From: Methanobacteriota archaeon
GTDB lineage: Archaea; Halobacteriota; Methanomicrobia; Methanomicrobiales; Methanospirillaceae
Length of the DNA stretch: 64,000 nt
Direction: 5' to 3'
NCBI GenBank assembly: GCA_029547145.1
Contig: JAKPPV010000006.1
Coordinates: 1 to 64,000, forward strand
A program made the position numbers and the translations under genes. Below are positions 45,174-54,556 of this stretch, one piece after another. The notes below the pieces were generated by a model. The model worked only from the letters and a program-made list of their open reading frames with translations, ran no database searches and was not told the DNA's origin. The first letter of the stretch is position 1. Every line of letters starts with the position of its first letter.

Positions 45174-47306
45174 ATGGGAAGAGATGGTGTGCCGGAAGAC
45201 GCGAGGGCGGAGCAGGATCTCTTCATTAACCGGGAGCTGAGCTGGATCGAGTTCAACCGCCGCGTTCTGGAGGAAGCCCTCGATCCGTCGCACCCTCTCC
45301 TCGAACGGGTCAAGTTCCTTGCGATCTTCGGCAACAACCTGGACGAGTTCTTCATGGTGCGGGTCGCAGGGCTCCAGCGCCAGCGGAACGAGGGGGTGAT
45401 CGAGACGCCCCCCGACGGCTTGACCCCCGAGCGCCAGCTCGCGGAGATCCGAGCTGCGCTCGAACCGCTGCTGAGGCGGGCAGAACGATGCTGGGCCGAC
45501 GACCTGGTCCCGGAGCTCGAACGGGCAGGCATCGTGATCCGCCGGATGGCGGACCTGGACGAATCCATGCGCGGGTACCTCCGTGGGCTGTTCGAGTCGG
45601 AGGTCTTCCCGGTACTCACACCACTCGCCTTCGACACCTCCCACCCGTTTCCCTTCATCTCGAACCTCTCGCTCAACCTGGCGGTGGTGGTCCGCGATCC
45701 CGAATGCGGCGATCGGTTCGCCCGTCTCAAGGTCCCCGTCGGGGTATTTCCCCGTCTGTTGGAGCTCCCTCCCGGACCGGAGGACGGGCGGCGCGAGTTC
45801 GTCTTTCTGGAAGACCTGATCGCGACTCACCTGGACCTGCTCTTTCCCGGGTTGCGGGTGGTCGCCTCGTACCCCTTTCGGATCACGCGGAACGCCGACC
45901 TGGAGATCGAGGAGGACGAGGCGGACGACCTGCTCACCGCGGTGGAGGAGTCGGTCGAACTCCGGCGAATCGGCGCACCCGTTCGGATCGAGGTAGATCG
46001 CGCGATCCCCGAGGGGCGGTGCCGTTTCATGGCCCGACACCTCGGGATCGGCACCGATCAGATCTACCGGGAGCACGCCCCGATCGGGCTCTCGGACCTG
46101 ATGCAGCTCGCCTCCCTCCCTCTTTCCGGGCTCCGTGACCCCCCCTTCCATCCTGCGGTCCCCCCGGCGCTCGCCCCCGGTGCGGACATCTTCGCTGCCA
46201 TCCGGAAGGGCGACGTCCTGCTCTACCATCCGTATGACTCGTTCGCTCCCGTCATCTCCTTCCTGCAGCAGGCGGCCCGGGATCCGGACGTCCTCGCCAT
46301 CAAGATGACCCTGTACCGGGTCGGCCAGAACGCCCCGGTCGTCGATGCCCTGATGGAGGCGCGTGAGCACGGCAAGCAGGTGACGGCGGTGATCGAGTTG
46401 AAGGCCCGGTTCGACGAGGAGAACAATATCGGGTGGGCCCGTGCCCTGGAACGTGCCGGGGTCCATGTCGTCTACGGGCTCCTCCATATGAAGGTTCATG
46501 CCAAGGTCTGCATGGTCGTCCGCCGGGAACGGCAGGGGATCGTCCGCTATATCCATCTCGGAACCGGCAACTATAACGCCTCATCCGCGCGGATCTACAC
46601 GGACCTGGGCCTCTTCACCTGCAGGCCCGCGTGCGGGGCAGACGTCTCCGACCTCTTCAACTACCTGACCGGGTATGCGCGGATCGACCGCTATCGCGAG
46701 CTCCTGGTGGCCCCCGTCACGATCCGTGACGGAGTGCTGGGACGGATCGAACGGGAGATCCGGCGGCACCGGGAGCACGGAGACGGGTTCATCGCCTTCA
46801 AGATGAATGCGCTCGTCGACCGGGAATGCATCGCGGCTCTCTACCGGGCTTCACAGGAAGGGGTCCGGGTCGATCTTCAGGTTCGCGGGATCTGCTGCCT
46901 CCGTCCCGGACTGCCGGGCATCTCGGATCGGATCACGGTCACCTCGATCGTCGGGCGGTTCCTCGAACACGCCCGGATCTACTACTTCCGGAACGGGGGT
47001 GACGAGGACGTGCTGGTCGGCTCCGCCGACCTGATGCCGCGCAATCTGAACCGGCGGGTGGAGATCCTCTTCCCCCTGATCGACCCGGCGGTACGGCAGG
47101 CGGTCGTGGAACAGATCCTGATGGTCCACCTCCGTGACACGGCGAAGGCACGGTTCCTCCGTCCCGACGGCACCTACGGGCGTGCCGTACCGACGGAGGG
47201 GGAACCGCCCTTCGATTCCCAGGCATGGATGATCGAACACCGGGGGGAGTGGTTCACCCCAAACTCGTGCGGTGACATCGTCCCGAAGACGCGGGAGGCG
47301 TTCTGA
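45174..47306 (+). CDS. ppk1: Polyphosphate kinase 1
   Basis: Ppk1 makes polyphosphate from ATP reversibly. The 710-residue protein has all family blocks: NRELSWIEFNRRVLEEA, NNLDEFFMVRV, HPYDSFAPV, IKMTLYRVG, and the two catalytic histidines, His442 (MKVHAKV) and His599 (LEHARIYYF), equal to E. coli 435 and 592. GSADLMPRNLNRRVE and DLMPRN close it. ATG 45174 follows GGGGGTG; ATG 45159 is possible but has GGAGG directly adjacent. A TATA box (tatatacc, 45098-45107) precedes it. First gene of a five-gene polyphosphate operon. Confidence 0.97.
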   Translation: MGRDGVPEDARAEQDLFINRELSWIEFNRRVLEEALDPSHPLLERVKFLAIFGNNLDEFFMVRVAGLQRQRNEGVIETPPDGLTPERQLAEIRAALEPLLRRAERCWADDLVPELERAGIVIRRMADLDESMRGYLRGLFESEVFPVLTPLAFDTSHPFPFISNLSLNLAVVVRDPECGDRFARLKVPVGVFPRLLELPPGPEDGRREFVFLEDLIATHLDLLFPGLRVVASYPFRITRNADLEIEEDEADDLLTAVEESVELRRIGAPVRIEVDRAIPEGRCRFMARHLGIGTDQIYREHAPIGLSDLMQLASLPLSGLRDPPFHPAVPPALAPGADIFAAIRKGDVLLYHPYDSFAPVISFLQQAARDPDVLAIKMTLYRVGQNAPVVDALMEAREHGKQVTAVIELKARFDEENNIGWARALERAGVHVVYGLLHMKVHAKVCMVVRRERQGIVRYIHLGTGNYNASSARIYTDLGLFTCRPACGADVSDLFNYLTGYARIDRYRELLVAPVTIRDGVLGRIEREIRRHREHGDGFIAFKMNALVDRECIAALYRASQEGVRVDLQVRGICCLRPGLPGISDRITVTSIVGRFLEHARIYYFRNGGDEDVLVGSADLMPRNLNRRVEILFPLIDPAVRQAVVEQILMVHLRDTAKARFLRPDGTYGRAVPTEGEPPFDSQAWMIEHRGEWFTPNSCGDIVPKTREAF

Positions 47307-47331
47307 CGTTCGGTTTGGCGGAGGTAAGACC

Positions 47332-48411
47332 GTGACGATCTGTGACGAAACGGCATACTGTGTGTATCTCGCCGAACGGGTGCTCAGTGTCGTTCCCCTG
47401 CTCGAAAAGGAGATCCCGGGCGTGCGCGGGGGTGGTGACATCGAGCACATACACCGGATGCGGGTGGCGAGCCGCCGAATCCGTGTGGCACTCGGTCTGC
47501 TCGATGGGTGTCTCGGGGTCCGGGAATTGCGCCGCATGCGCCGCTCGGTGAGGGGGGTGACGCGGGCGCTCGGCGCGGCGCGGGACGCCGACGTGCAGAT
47601 CGCCTTCCTGACCTCGTATGCCGCTCAGCTCCCTGCCGGCGGGAGTTCCGACCCGATTGCGGATCGCCCTGCGGACGGTCGGGAGTCCGTCGTGGGGAGT
47701 GTGAACGGGAGTGCCATCCTTTCGTTCCCGCCGCCAGGTTCAGTGAGCAGGACTGGAATTCGGTGCCTGCTCCTGCGGCTCGTCCAGGAACGGGAGGCGC
47801 TCCAGCCCGGGGTGATCCGGGCGCTTGACCACCTGGAGAGATCGGCGGCGCTCACCCGGATCACGGAACGGCTCCGGCACCGGATGGAGAGGTGGCGTCG
47901 CGAGGCGGGTTCGATGGCCTGCGCCCGCACCATCCTGTCGGTGGCCCGGAGGACGGTCGCGCTTCGCATCGACGAGCTCGTTGCCCTCGCCCCTGCGCTC
48001 TCCGATCCCGGGCGGCGCACCGAGCACCATGCGATGCGGATCGCGGCCAAACGTCTCAGGTACACGATCGAGGCCTTTGCACCACTCTTCGAGGACGGGC
48101 TCCGGACCGAGCTGAAGGCGGTCAAGGACCTCCAGGAGGTGCTGGGGGAGCTCCATGACTGCGATGTCTGGATCGACCGGTTACCCCGGTTCCTGGAGGA
48201 GGAACGGGCTCGCGCCCTCGCCTACTTCGGCAACGAAGGCCTCTATCCCAGGATCGAGCCGGGCGTGATCGCGCTCTATGAGGACCGCCGTACCGAGCGG
48301 GTCCGCATCCACGGAAAGGCGCTTTCCGCCTGGAGATGGCTCGAACGCGGGCGGTTTCCTGAACGGCTCCTGGAAAGGTTCCCGTTGCCGGAGAAACGGA
48401 CGGAGGCCTGA
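47332..48411 (+). CDS. CHAD domain polyphosphate-binding protein
   Basis: This 359-residue all-helical protein is a CHAD domain, known to bind polyphosphate through conserved histidines and basic residues. The two halves show the repeat pattern: IHRMRVASRRIRVALGL near 45 and HAMRIAAKRLRYTIEAF near 245. There is no CYTH partner domain. GTG 47332 follows GGAGGTAA. It lies 25 bases after ppk1 and 1 base before the next gene, so it is part of the polyphosphate operon. Confidence 0.92.
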   Translation: MTICDETAYCVYLAERVLSVVPLLEKEIPGVRGGGDIEHIHRMRVASRRIRVALGLLDGCLGVRELRRMRRSVRGVTRALGAARDADVQIAFLTSYAAQLPAGGSSDPIADRPADGRESVVGSVNGSAILSFPPPGSVSRTGIRCLLLRLVQEREALQPGVIRALDHLERSAALTRITERLRHRMERWRREAGSMACARTILSVARRTVALRIDELVALAPALSDPGRRTEHHAMRIAAKRLRYTIEAFAPLFEDGLRTELKAVKDLQEVLGELHDCDVWIDRLPRFLEEERARALAYFGNEGLYPRIEPGVIALYEDRRTERVRIHGKALSAWRWLERGRFPERLLERFPLPEKRTEA

Positions 48412-48412
48412 C

Positions 48413-49012
48413 ATGGCGACACCCACCCCGGGGCTCGTCGAGGCGGTGAGGGCAAGTCCGCTGCTCGGAGGCACCGATCAGGTGCACGCCGAGCAGGTGA
48501 CCCGCCTCGCGCTCCAGCTCTTCGATGCCCTTGTCCCTCTCCACCGCCTCGGTATGCCGGAGCGTAGCCTGCTCGAGGCGGCCGGTCTCCTCCACGACAT
48601 CGGTTGGCGCTTCGGAAGAAAGGGTCACCATCGCCGGAGCTGCGAGCTGATCCGGGATGACCGGACCCTCCCGCTCGGACCGGAGGAACGCGTGATCGTC
48701 GCACTCGTCGCACGGTTCCATCGGCGGGGACTACCCGATCCCGGGCGGCACCCGCTGTATGCCACGCTCGATCCGTCCGCACGGATGACGGTCTGCTGGC
48801 TCGGCGGTATCCTCCGCCTCGCGGACGGGCTCGACCGGTCCCACCTGCAGGAGGTGGGGGAGGTGCGGTGCGAGCTTCTACCGGAGACGATCCGGATCCG
48901 TTGCTGCACGCGCGTGCCGGTGGAAGAGGACCGGTCCGCCTCGTTTCCAAAGGCCGACCTGCTCGAGGCGACGAGCAGGCGGCGGTGCGAGCTGACGTGG
49001 GAGCGTGCCTGA
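48413..49012 (+). CDS. HD-domain phosphohydrolase, related to the Ppx C-terminal domain
   Basis: This 199-residue HD protein has V-H-A-E-Q-V, the HD pair LLHDIGWRFGRKGHH, VALVARFHRR and ILRLADGLDRSHL. It is clearly homologous to the C-terminal half of the next gene (HTDQV...LVHDCGTF...LLRLAESLDRTH), so the two are a duplication. GGAGG lies six bases before ATG 48413. It probably acts on polyphosphate or a phosphorylated nucleotide such as (p)ppGpp. Confidence 0.9.
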   Translation: MATPTPGLVEAVRASPLLGGTDQVHAEQVTRLALQLFDALVPLHRLGMPERSLLEAAGLLHDIGWRFGRKGHHRRSCELIRDDRTLPLGPEERVIVALVARFHRRGLPDPGRHPLYATLDPSARMTVCWLGGILRLADGLDRSHLQEVGEVRCELLPETIRIRCCTRVPVEEDRSASFPKADLLEATSRRRCELTWERA

Positions 49013-50574
49013 TGGGAGAGACCGTCGGGTTCCTCGACATCGGGACGAACTCGATCCGCCTTCTCGTTGTCCGTATCGGCATCGGGGGTTCTTTTTCGGT
49101 CCTCTCGGAGCAGAAGGCGACGATCCGGCTCGGTGCGGGTGAGTTCGGCGCCGACGGTTCACGCGGGCGGCTCTCGGCGGCGGCGATGGACCGGGCGGTC
49201 GTCGTCGCCCGGCGGTTCGCGGACCTCGCCCGGTCCTTTCATGCCGGCGAGATCGTCGCGGTGGCGACGTCGGCGACACGGGACGCACGCAACCGCGCGG
49301 TCTTCCTCGAGCGCCTCCGCGATGAGGCGGGACTCGACGTCCACGTGGTCTCGGGCCCGGAGGAGGCGCGCCTGATCCATCTCGGGGTCACAAGCGGCCT
49401 TGCGCTCGGCGCCGAACCGGTTCTCGTCGTCGACATCGGCGGAGGAAGCACGGAGCTCGTCGTTGGCGACGCCTCCTCGCACCGGTACGTCGCAAGTGCC
49501 CGTCTCGGCTCCATCCGCCTCGCCTCTCTCCATCCCCCGCGGCACCCGGACGGGGTATATACCCCTGCCGAGTACCGAACGCTCTGCGAGCACTGCCGCT
49601 CGGTCCTCCTCCGTCCCCTCGAGGGACTCGCCCCGCACCGGTTCGATCGGGTGCTCGGGGCATCAGGCACGATCCAGAACCTCGCCGAGATCGCCGGGCG
49701 GCTTGCGGACCCGGGGTCAAAGGGCCCCTTTCATTCCATCACGCGGGACGGTCTTGCGCGGACGGCACGGCATCTTTTCGCCCTCACTCTCGAGGAGAGG
49801 CGGGGCGTACCGGGGATCAACCCCGATCGAGCCGATATCATTGTGCCTGGTGCGGCGATCCTCGAGACGATCGTCGAGCAACTCGGGGTCGGGTCGGTGA
49901 CGGTCACCCGTCGAGGACTCAAGGAGGGGCTTCTCTTCGACTACCTCTCCCGCCACGGGCACCTCCCTCCGCAGGGCACCTTCTCCGTCCGGGAAGAGTC
50001 GGTCAACCGTCTCCGTCGCGTCTGCGGGTGCGCGGAGGCGCACACGGATCAGGTCCGCTCGCTTGCCCGCCAACTCTTCGACTCCGGGAGGGAGGTCGGC
50101 CTTCACCGTCTCGGCGCTCCGGAGCGCGAACTCCTTGAGTATGCAGCACTCGTGCACGACTGCGGGACCTTCATCTCGTTCTCGAACCACCACCAGCACT
50201 CGCAGTACATCATCACCAACGCCGAGCTGCTCGGGTTCGATGAGCGGGAGGTGATGCTCCTGGGAACCATCGCCCGGCTCCACCGGAAGAAGTTCCCAGC
50301 CCGGAGGAGCGCGGTTCTCTCCTCCGTGCCGGAGCACGACCGACCCACCGTCCTGGTCCTCGCCCTCCTTCTCCGGCTCGCGGAGAGCCTCGACCGGACC
50401 CATGCGGGGCTCGTGAGGTCGGTCTCCTTCAAATGTGCGGGTGGGGGCGTCCGGCTCCTGATCGCGAGCGACGAGGACTGCCACCTGGAACGGTTCGCGA
50501 TCGAGGAGCAGCGGGGGCCCTTCCGACGGGTCTTCGGCCTGCCGCTCGAGCCGGTCATGTCGACGGGGGACTGA
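49012..50574 (+). CDS. ppx: Exopolyphosphatase/guanosine pentaphosphate phosphatase (Ppx/GppA) with HD domain
   Basis: This 520-residue enzyme degrades polyphosphate (or pppGpp). The sugar-kinase fold gives FLDIGTNSIRLLV at the start, ATSATRDARN, GPEEARLI and the phosphate-binding VVDIGGGSTELV near 140. From about 310 an HD domain follows (LVHDCGTF, NHHQHSQY), homologous to the preceding gene. It starts with a TGATG overlap after the HD gene and ends seven bases before a small membrane-protein gene. Confidence 0.95.
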   Translation: MGETVGFLDIGTNSIRLLVVRIGIGGSFSVLSEQKATIRLGAGEFGADGSRGRLSAAAMDRAVVVARRFADLARSFHAGEIVAVATSATRDARNRAVFLERLRDEAGLDVHVVSGPEEARLIHLGVTSGLALGAEPVLVVDIGGGSTELVVGDASSHRYVASARLGSIRLASLHPPRHPDGVYTPAEYRTLCEHCRSVLLRPLEGLAPHRFDRVLGASGTIQNLAEIAGRLADPGSKGPFHSITRDGLARTARHLFALTLEERRGVPGINPDRADIIVPGAAILETIVEQLGVGSVTVTRRGLKEGLLFDYLSRHGHLPPQGTFSVREESVNRLRRVCGCAEAHTDQVRSLARQLFDSGREVGLHRLGAPERELLEYAALVHDCGTFISFSNHHQHSQYIITNAELLGFDEREVMLLGTIARLHRKKFPARRSAVLSSVPEHDRPTVLVLALLLRLAESLDRTHAGLVRSVSFKCAGGGVRLLIASDEDCHLERFAIEEQRGPFRRVFGLPLEPVMSTGD

Positions 50575-50581
50575 GGGAACC

Positions 50582-50767
50582 GTGTACTTCCCCATCCGGC
50601 ACCTGACCCCCCGCCGGCTCGCCGTCTTCGCGATCGTGGAGACGCTGGTCGCCGCCGTCCTGGCAGGGGTGACTGCCGTGATCTACCCGCCTGGGTTTGC
50701 GACCATGCTCCTCCTCCTCGCCGCGATGACGTTGATCACGATCGTGCTTCTGGTCACCGGCTCCTGA
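50582..50767 (+). CDS. Small two-helix membrane protein
   Basis: This 61-residue protein has two transmembrane helices (about 13-33 and 38-58) after a short basic start (RHLTPRRL). GTG 50582 is preceded by GAGGGAACC. It is the last gene of the polyphosphate operon. No function is recognised; an association with a polyphosphate complex at the membrane is inference only. Confidence 0.65.
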   Translation: MYFPIRHLTPRRLAVFAIVETLVAAVLAGVTAVIYPPGFATMLLLLAAMTLITIVLLVTGS

Positions 50768-50933
50768 CCCCCTTCCGGGGCCGGGTCATCCCGTCACGGG
50801 GCGCACCCGGGATCCGGATGGCCTCCTACCAGGATGATCTTCCATGCTCCCTCCTCCTCCACATCCCTGCCCTGTCGGACTCCTGATCGGACCGGTGCCG
50901 GATGAGGAACGGGGTGGAGTGGTCCGATACCGC

Positions 50934-51455
50934 TCACCCGTCGGACTCCAGGGTGAATCGCCAGGCGCAGTACTCGCCGGGGGGGTGGGGATCGGGCGGG
51001 GCGTGGAGGCACTCGACCCGGATCCGGGGGTCGACCTCGCGGGCGAACGCGGAGAATTCGGCCCGGTGCATCTCCCTGCAGACATACTCCCCGAGCCCCC
51101 GGCGAAGCCGGGCCTCCTGGGACGGACAGGATGGGACCGTGATCCGGACCTCGTCCACCTCCTCCTCGATCGTGTAGCCGACGATGATCGCCCAGGGAAA
51201 GAGCCGCAGTGTCTCGACGAAACCGGCAAGGCCCGTCCGGTCGATCCCGAACCTCCGGCGGAGAGCCCGCGCGGCCATACCGGCGATACGGCCCCAGACG
51301 CGTTCGTTCATCTCCTCCGCCGACTCCTGCCCGGACGCCTCAGCCGTCTCGATGAACCAGAACGCATCAACGACCCGGTAGTGCCAGAGGAGGAAGTCGA
51401 GATACTCGCGCAACTCCTCGCGGTCCATCCGGTCCAACCTGGACTCTCTCCCCAT
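50934..51455 (-). CDS. Conserved-looking hypothetical protein coupled to PolB2 (DUF6125-like)
   Basis: This 173-residue soluble protein resembles the DUF6125 family of archaeal and clostridial proteins ([22 protein letters not shown], then EMNERVWGR). A strand-rich C-terminal half has cysteines near 114 and 131 ([15 protein letters not shown]). No catalytic role is established. It starts six bases after the PolB2 stop, and the stop codon lies inside its GGTGA ribosome site, so the two are translationally coupled. Confidence 0.75.
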   Translation of the reverse strand: MGRESRLDRMDREELREYLDFLLWHYRVVDAFWFIETAEASGQESAEEMNERVWGRIAGMAARALRRRFGIDRTGLAGFVETLRLFPWAIIVGYTIEEEVDEVRITVPSCPSQEARLRRGLGEYVCREMHRAEFSAFAREVDPRIRVECLHAPPDPHPPGEYCAWRFTLESDG

Positions 51456-51461
51456 CTGTCG

Positions 51462-53513
51462 TCACCATGGCATGGTCACCTCTCCCATGGATATAGGTTC
51501 CCGCAGGGGGATGCCGGACCTGCTCCGGACTGATACTCCCGCCGCCACCTCGTGCCATGCCTTCTCGAGCAGACGGCGGTAGTGGGCCCGATCGGCGGAC
51601 TTCGCCTCCCACGCGCAGTCCGCCAGTCCGGCACGTGCATCGGTCACCACGTACCGGATGGTCATACCCGGGGCGACGTCCACGCCGGCGCGACGGTACG
51701 CCTCCACCGCACCTCTCTCAGGGCATCGGCGCGTGTAGTTCGTGGTCGAGATCCGGCGGGAGAGGACGAGGTCCTCGATCGGTGCGGATGCGAGCCCGTC
51801 GCGGTATGCCGCGTACAGGTCACGGAGCGCGGGATAGAGCGAACGGACGCCGGCGATCGAGCGTTCGCGCCCCATCATCGCGAGCGCCTCGTGCTGGAAC
51901 CGCTGGATATACGCCGGGCAGTCGTGTCGTCGCGCCATGATCCCCCTGACCTTCACCCCGCCATCCCGGAGCCGGCCGTAGTACCAGGTGTAGGCGCCCG
52001 TCCCGTCCCGCTGCGGGAGGAAGACCACCCAGTCGAAGACCTCGACCTCGGTCCGGTATCCGCTTTCGGCCTCGATCGCCGCCTTCAACTCCGCGATGGG
52101 TTCGCCCTGAACGAAGAGGCAGTCCGTGATCCCGTGGAGGACCCGGAACCCGCGGACCTCCGCCGTCTCCTTTGCCGCGATGAGCGCCTCGCGGGCGTGA
52201 CGGGTGATCGCCTCGTGGACGTCGACCCGGCCGAACCGGGCGTTCTTGTACCCCGTATACCCGAAGCAGGTGACGAGCATCCACTTCAGAACCGAGTCCA
52301 CGCCCGCGATCGCCGCGTCCGTCCGCTTTGCCCGCTTCGTCTCGAGCCGGAGCTCGAGGAGGGGCGAGAGGCAGGCGGCGAGGAACCCGGGACGGTCGGG
52401 TGCGTCGATCGTCTCGGGCGAGAGGTTGTGCCGGACGATGATCGAGGGGTAGAGCGAGGTGAAGTCTACCTGGTAGACGTGCTCATGTATCCCCGGCACC
52501 GGCTGGAACATCATTCCGCCCCGGTCGGCGGCCCGCAGCGCCGCAACCGTCTTGACCCGTTCGGTATCGATCTTCTTCCAGGGGATCGCGATCCCGCGGG
52601 AGAGGGCGGTGTAGACCTCGAAGGCGGAGACGAGCGTCCCGGGCGTGAACCGCGCGGTCCGGTTCGGAGAGAGACCCGTGATCCGGGCGGCGATCAGGAC
52701 GCCCTGGAGCCCCCCTTCACGGTGGACGAAGGACTGTCCGGTGTCGATCAGCAGCCGGCCCGCAGGGACCATCGCCTTCGGCCGGTGGTACATCCGCCCG
52801 TAGGAGAAGTAGGAGCGCGAGTCGAGGGTGACGTACCGCCCGTTCCGGGAGAGCGTCGCCTGGATGCCGTGCATCCGGGCCGCAGCGAGGAGCCGCTCCG
52901 TCCAGGTGTCGGCGTTTGGGAAGAGGACGACGTCGGGGTCGATGGTCTCCACCAGGCCGAAGAGGTCTCCAATGACGGTGGGCTCGTCGCCCTCGAGCCG
53001 CCGGCGCCGGCCGTCGACGTTCAGCGTGCAGCCCGTCACCCCGGACGCACGGGACGGATCTCCGTCGACGGTGAGCTCCAGTACGGTGAGGTCCTGGTCG
53101 AGCCAGAACGAGAACCGGCTCTCTCCCGGGCCGGTGCAGGTCAGCAGGCCGTTCTCGGCGAGGTATCTCTGGTCCCGCCGGACATCCACGTTGTAGCACC
53201 GTGCTGCATACCGCGTCTGCCTGAGGACCGCTGCGGCCACATCCCGTCCCGCCCCGACCCTCCAGCCCTCCTCCTCCCCGTGGATGGTCCGGACCATGAC
53301 CGGCTCGACCTCGAAGGAGTCTTCGAGGGCGGCGACCAGATCCCAGTGGCGGAACGGTTCGGGGAGGGTGAGGAGGAACGAGGGCGGGCAGTGCCGGTAC
53401 TCGACCGTACCGCCGGGACCCCACAGCACGACCCGGTCGCGTTCAACCGTGGTGTCGAGTATCCACACCCTCACCCACCCCCGTACAGTGTCCGCTGCGT
53501 CATCGTTTCCCAC
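51462..53513 (-). CDS. Archaeal family B DNA polymerase paralogue with degenerate active site (PolB2-like)
   Basis: This 683-residue protein is family B polymerase-like, at the short end of the family. Motif A is present (DFTSLYPSII, Asp350). Motif B is weak (LKWMLVTCFGYTGYK, Asn replaced). Motif C reads GITDCLF around Asp464, instead of the usual D-T-D-S pair, so one metal aspartate is replaced by Ile. The exonuclease I site also departs from D-I-E (LELTVDGD). This fits the published idea that archaeal PolB2 proteins are inactivated and structural. GTG 53513 follows AGGA. It is coupled to the downstream DUF6125-like gene. Confidence 0.8.
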   Translation of the reverse strand: MGNDDAADTVRGWVRVWILDTTVERDRVVLWGPGGTVEYRHCPPSFLLTLPEPFRHWDLVAALEDSFEVEPVMVRTIHGEEEGWRVGAGRDVAAAVLRQTRYAARCYNVDVRRDQRYLAENGLLTCTGPGESRFSFWLDQDLTVLELTVDGDPSRASGVTGCTLNVDGRRRRLEGDEPTVIGDLFGLVETIDPDVVLFPNADTWTERLLAAARMHGIQATLSRNGRYVTLDSRSYFSYGRMYHRPKAMVPAGRLLIDTGQSFVHREGGLQGVLIAARITGLSPNRTARFTPGTLVSAFEVYTALSRGIAIPWKKIDTERVKTVAALRAADRGGMMFQPVPGIHEHVYQVDFTSLYPSIIVRHNLSPETIDAPDRPGFLAACLSPLLELRLETKRAKRTDAAIAGVDSVLKWMLVTCFGYTGYKNARFGRVDVHEAITRHAREALIAAKETAEVRGFRVLHGITDCLFVQGEPIAELKAAIEAESGYRTEVEVFDWVVFLPQRDGTGAYTWYYGRLRDGGVKVRGIMARRHDCPAYIQRFQHEALAMMGRERSIAGVRSLYPALRDLYAAYRDGLASAPIEDLVLSRRISTTNYTRRCPERGAVEAYRRAGVDVAPGMTIRYVVTDARAGLADCAWEAKSADRAHYRRLLEKAWHEVAAGVSVRSRSGIPLREPISMGEVTMPW

Positions 53514-53644
53514 CGGTCCTGCCCTGCCATCACGGGAGCCGACAGGGTACTCGGCCGGTCGGATATTTGAGAACGGTCCACGCGGCGAAAAAGTGACGGG
53601 AGGTGGGGACAGCGAGCGCGTCCCGGGCGTGGTGCGGGGACGGT

Positions 53645-54046
53645 CTACTCGGTCGTCTTTCCGTCGAAGTGCTCTTCGTTCTCGAGGGCCTCTTTCCGCG
53701 TCCGGTGGACGGTCCCGTCCAGGTGCTCCGGTGGCCCGTAGATGGTGTATAACTTGAGGTTCGCCGTCTTCGACGTGTTCACGACGTTGTGCATCGCTCC
53801 GCTCGGGACGATCACGCCGCTGCCATCCCGTACCGCCGTCTCGACTCCGTCGATCACGACCATGCCCTCACCCTCTTCGAACCGGAAGAACTGGTCGACA
53901 TCGTCGTGCACCTCCATGCCGATCTCCTCACCAGGAGGGAGGCTCATGAGGACGAGCTGGGTGAACCTGCCGGTATACAGCACCCGTCGGAAGTCCGTGT
54001 TCTCGATCGTTGCGGTCTCGATATCGGTGATGAATCCTTTCTTCAT
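53645..54046 (-). CDS. Cupin-domain protein
   Basis: This 133-residue single-domain cupin has the two motifs G-x-x-x-G-M-E-V-H-D-D-V-D-Q-F-F near residues 40-55 and G-A-M-H-N-V near 85. It probably binds a metal through two His, a Glu/Gln and a His. Substrate is unknown; small bacterial relatives are often annotated as cupin domain or mannose-6-phosphate isomerase-like. GGGAG lies nine bases before ATG 54046; a longer version runs into decayed sequence. Confidence 0.85.
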   Translation of the reverse strand: MKKGFITDIETATIENTDFRRVLYTGRFTQLVLMSLPPGEEIGMEVHDDVDQFFRFEEGEGMVVIDGVETAVRDGSGVIVPSGAMHNVVNTSKTANLKLYTIYGPPEHLDGTVHRTRKEALENEEHFDGKTTE

Positions 54047-54183
54047 GCAGGCAGCTCCCTGTTTTCGACCATTCTGAGATGGCTGATGCACCGTGGGCCC
54101 GGGAGACATTTCATCCTTTGCCTCGAGGACCCGGACGGTCGGGTCCCGAATTCGTCCCACTCACGCAACCACCTCCGTGTGCG

Positions 54184-54411
54184 CCCGAAGGTTCGCTCCG
54201 GGGGCAGTCGTTCAACGAAGGCGGTTTCGGGCACCGTACGGTCCGGACTGGCACTTGGTGTGTTCCTGTTCTGCCAATCGACGAGATCGTCCATGGAAAA
54301 GCCAGCCTCGATCGACCGGTCGGTCTCCCAGAAATGGCGTTTGATCGTTCCGTTCGTCTGCGGATGGTGCCGCCTGACGAGGGTGTGCCGGAGGGAGTCG
54401 TGTTTCCGTGA
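54184..54411 (-). pseudogene. Remnant of a DDE transposase/integrase
   Basis: A ~75-residue fragment of an integrase-core transposase (IS481/IS3-like) is readable: RRHHPQTNGTIKRHFWE, then MDDLVDWQNRN and ETAFVERLPPERTFG. These match the end of the DDE domain, with the catalytic glutamate region H-P-Q-T-N-G-x-I-x-R. The N-terminal two-thirds and both inverted repeats are missing, so the element is dead. Confidence 0.75.
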
Positions 54412-54556
54412 ACCGTCCGAAGACATGGTGCCGGACCCCGGGGCAAGCTCGGGTGCCGCGCACTCGATTGAGATCGTCATCCCCGCCCCGGACGGTGTCA
54501 TCCGTGCGGGCCGGTTCCGCCGTCTCGCCGAGGGGCCCTGCACGAAGTCCCTGTAT

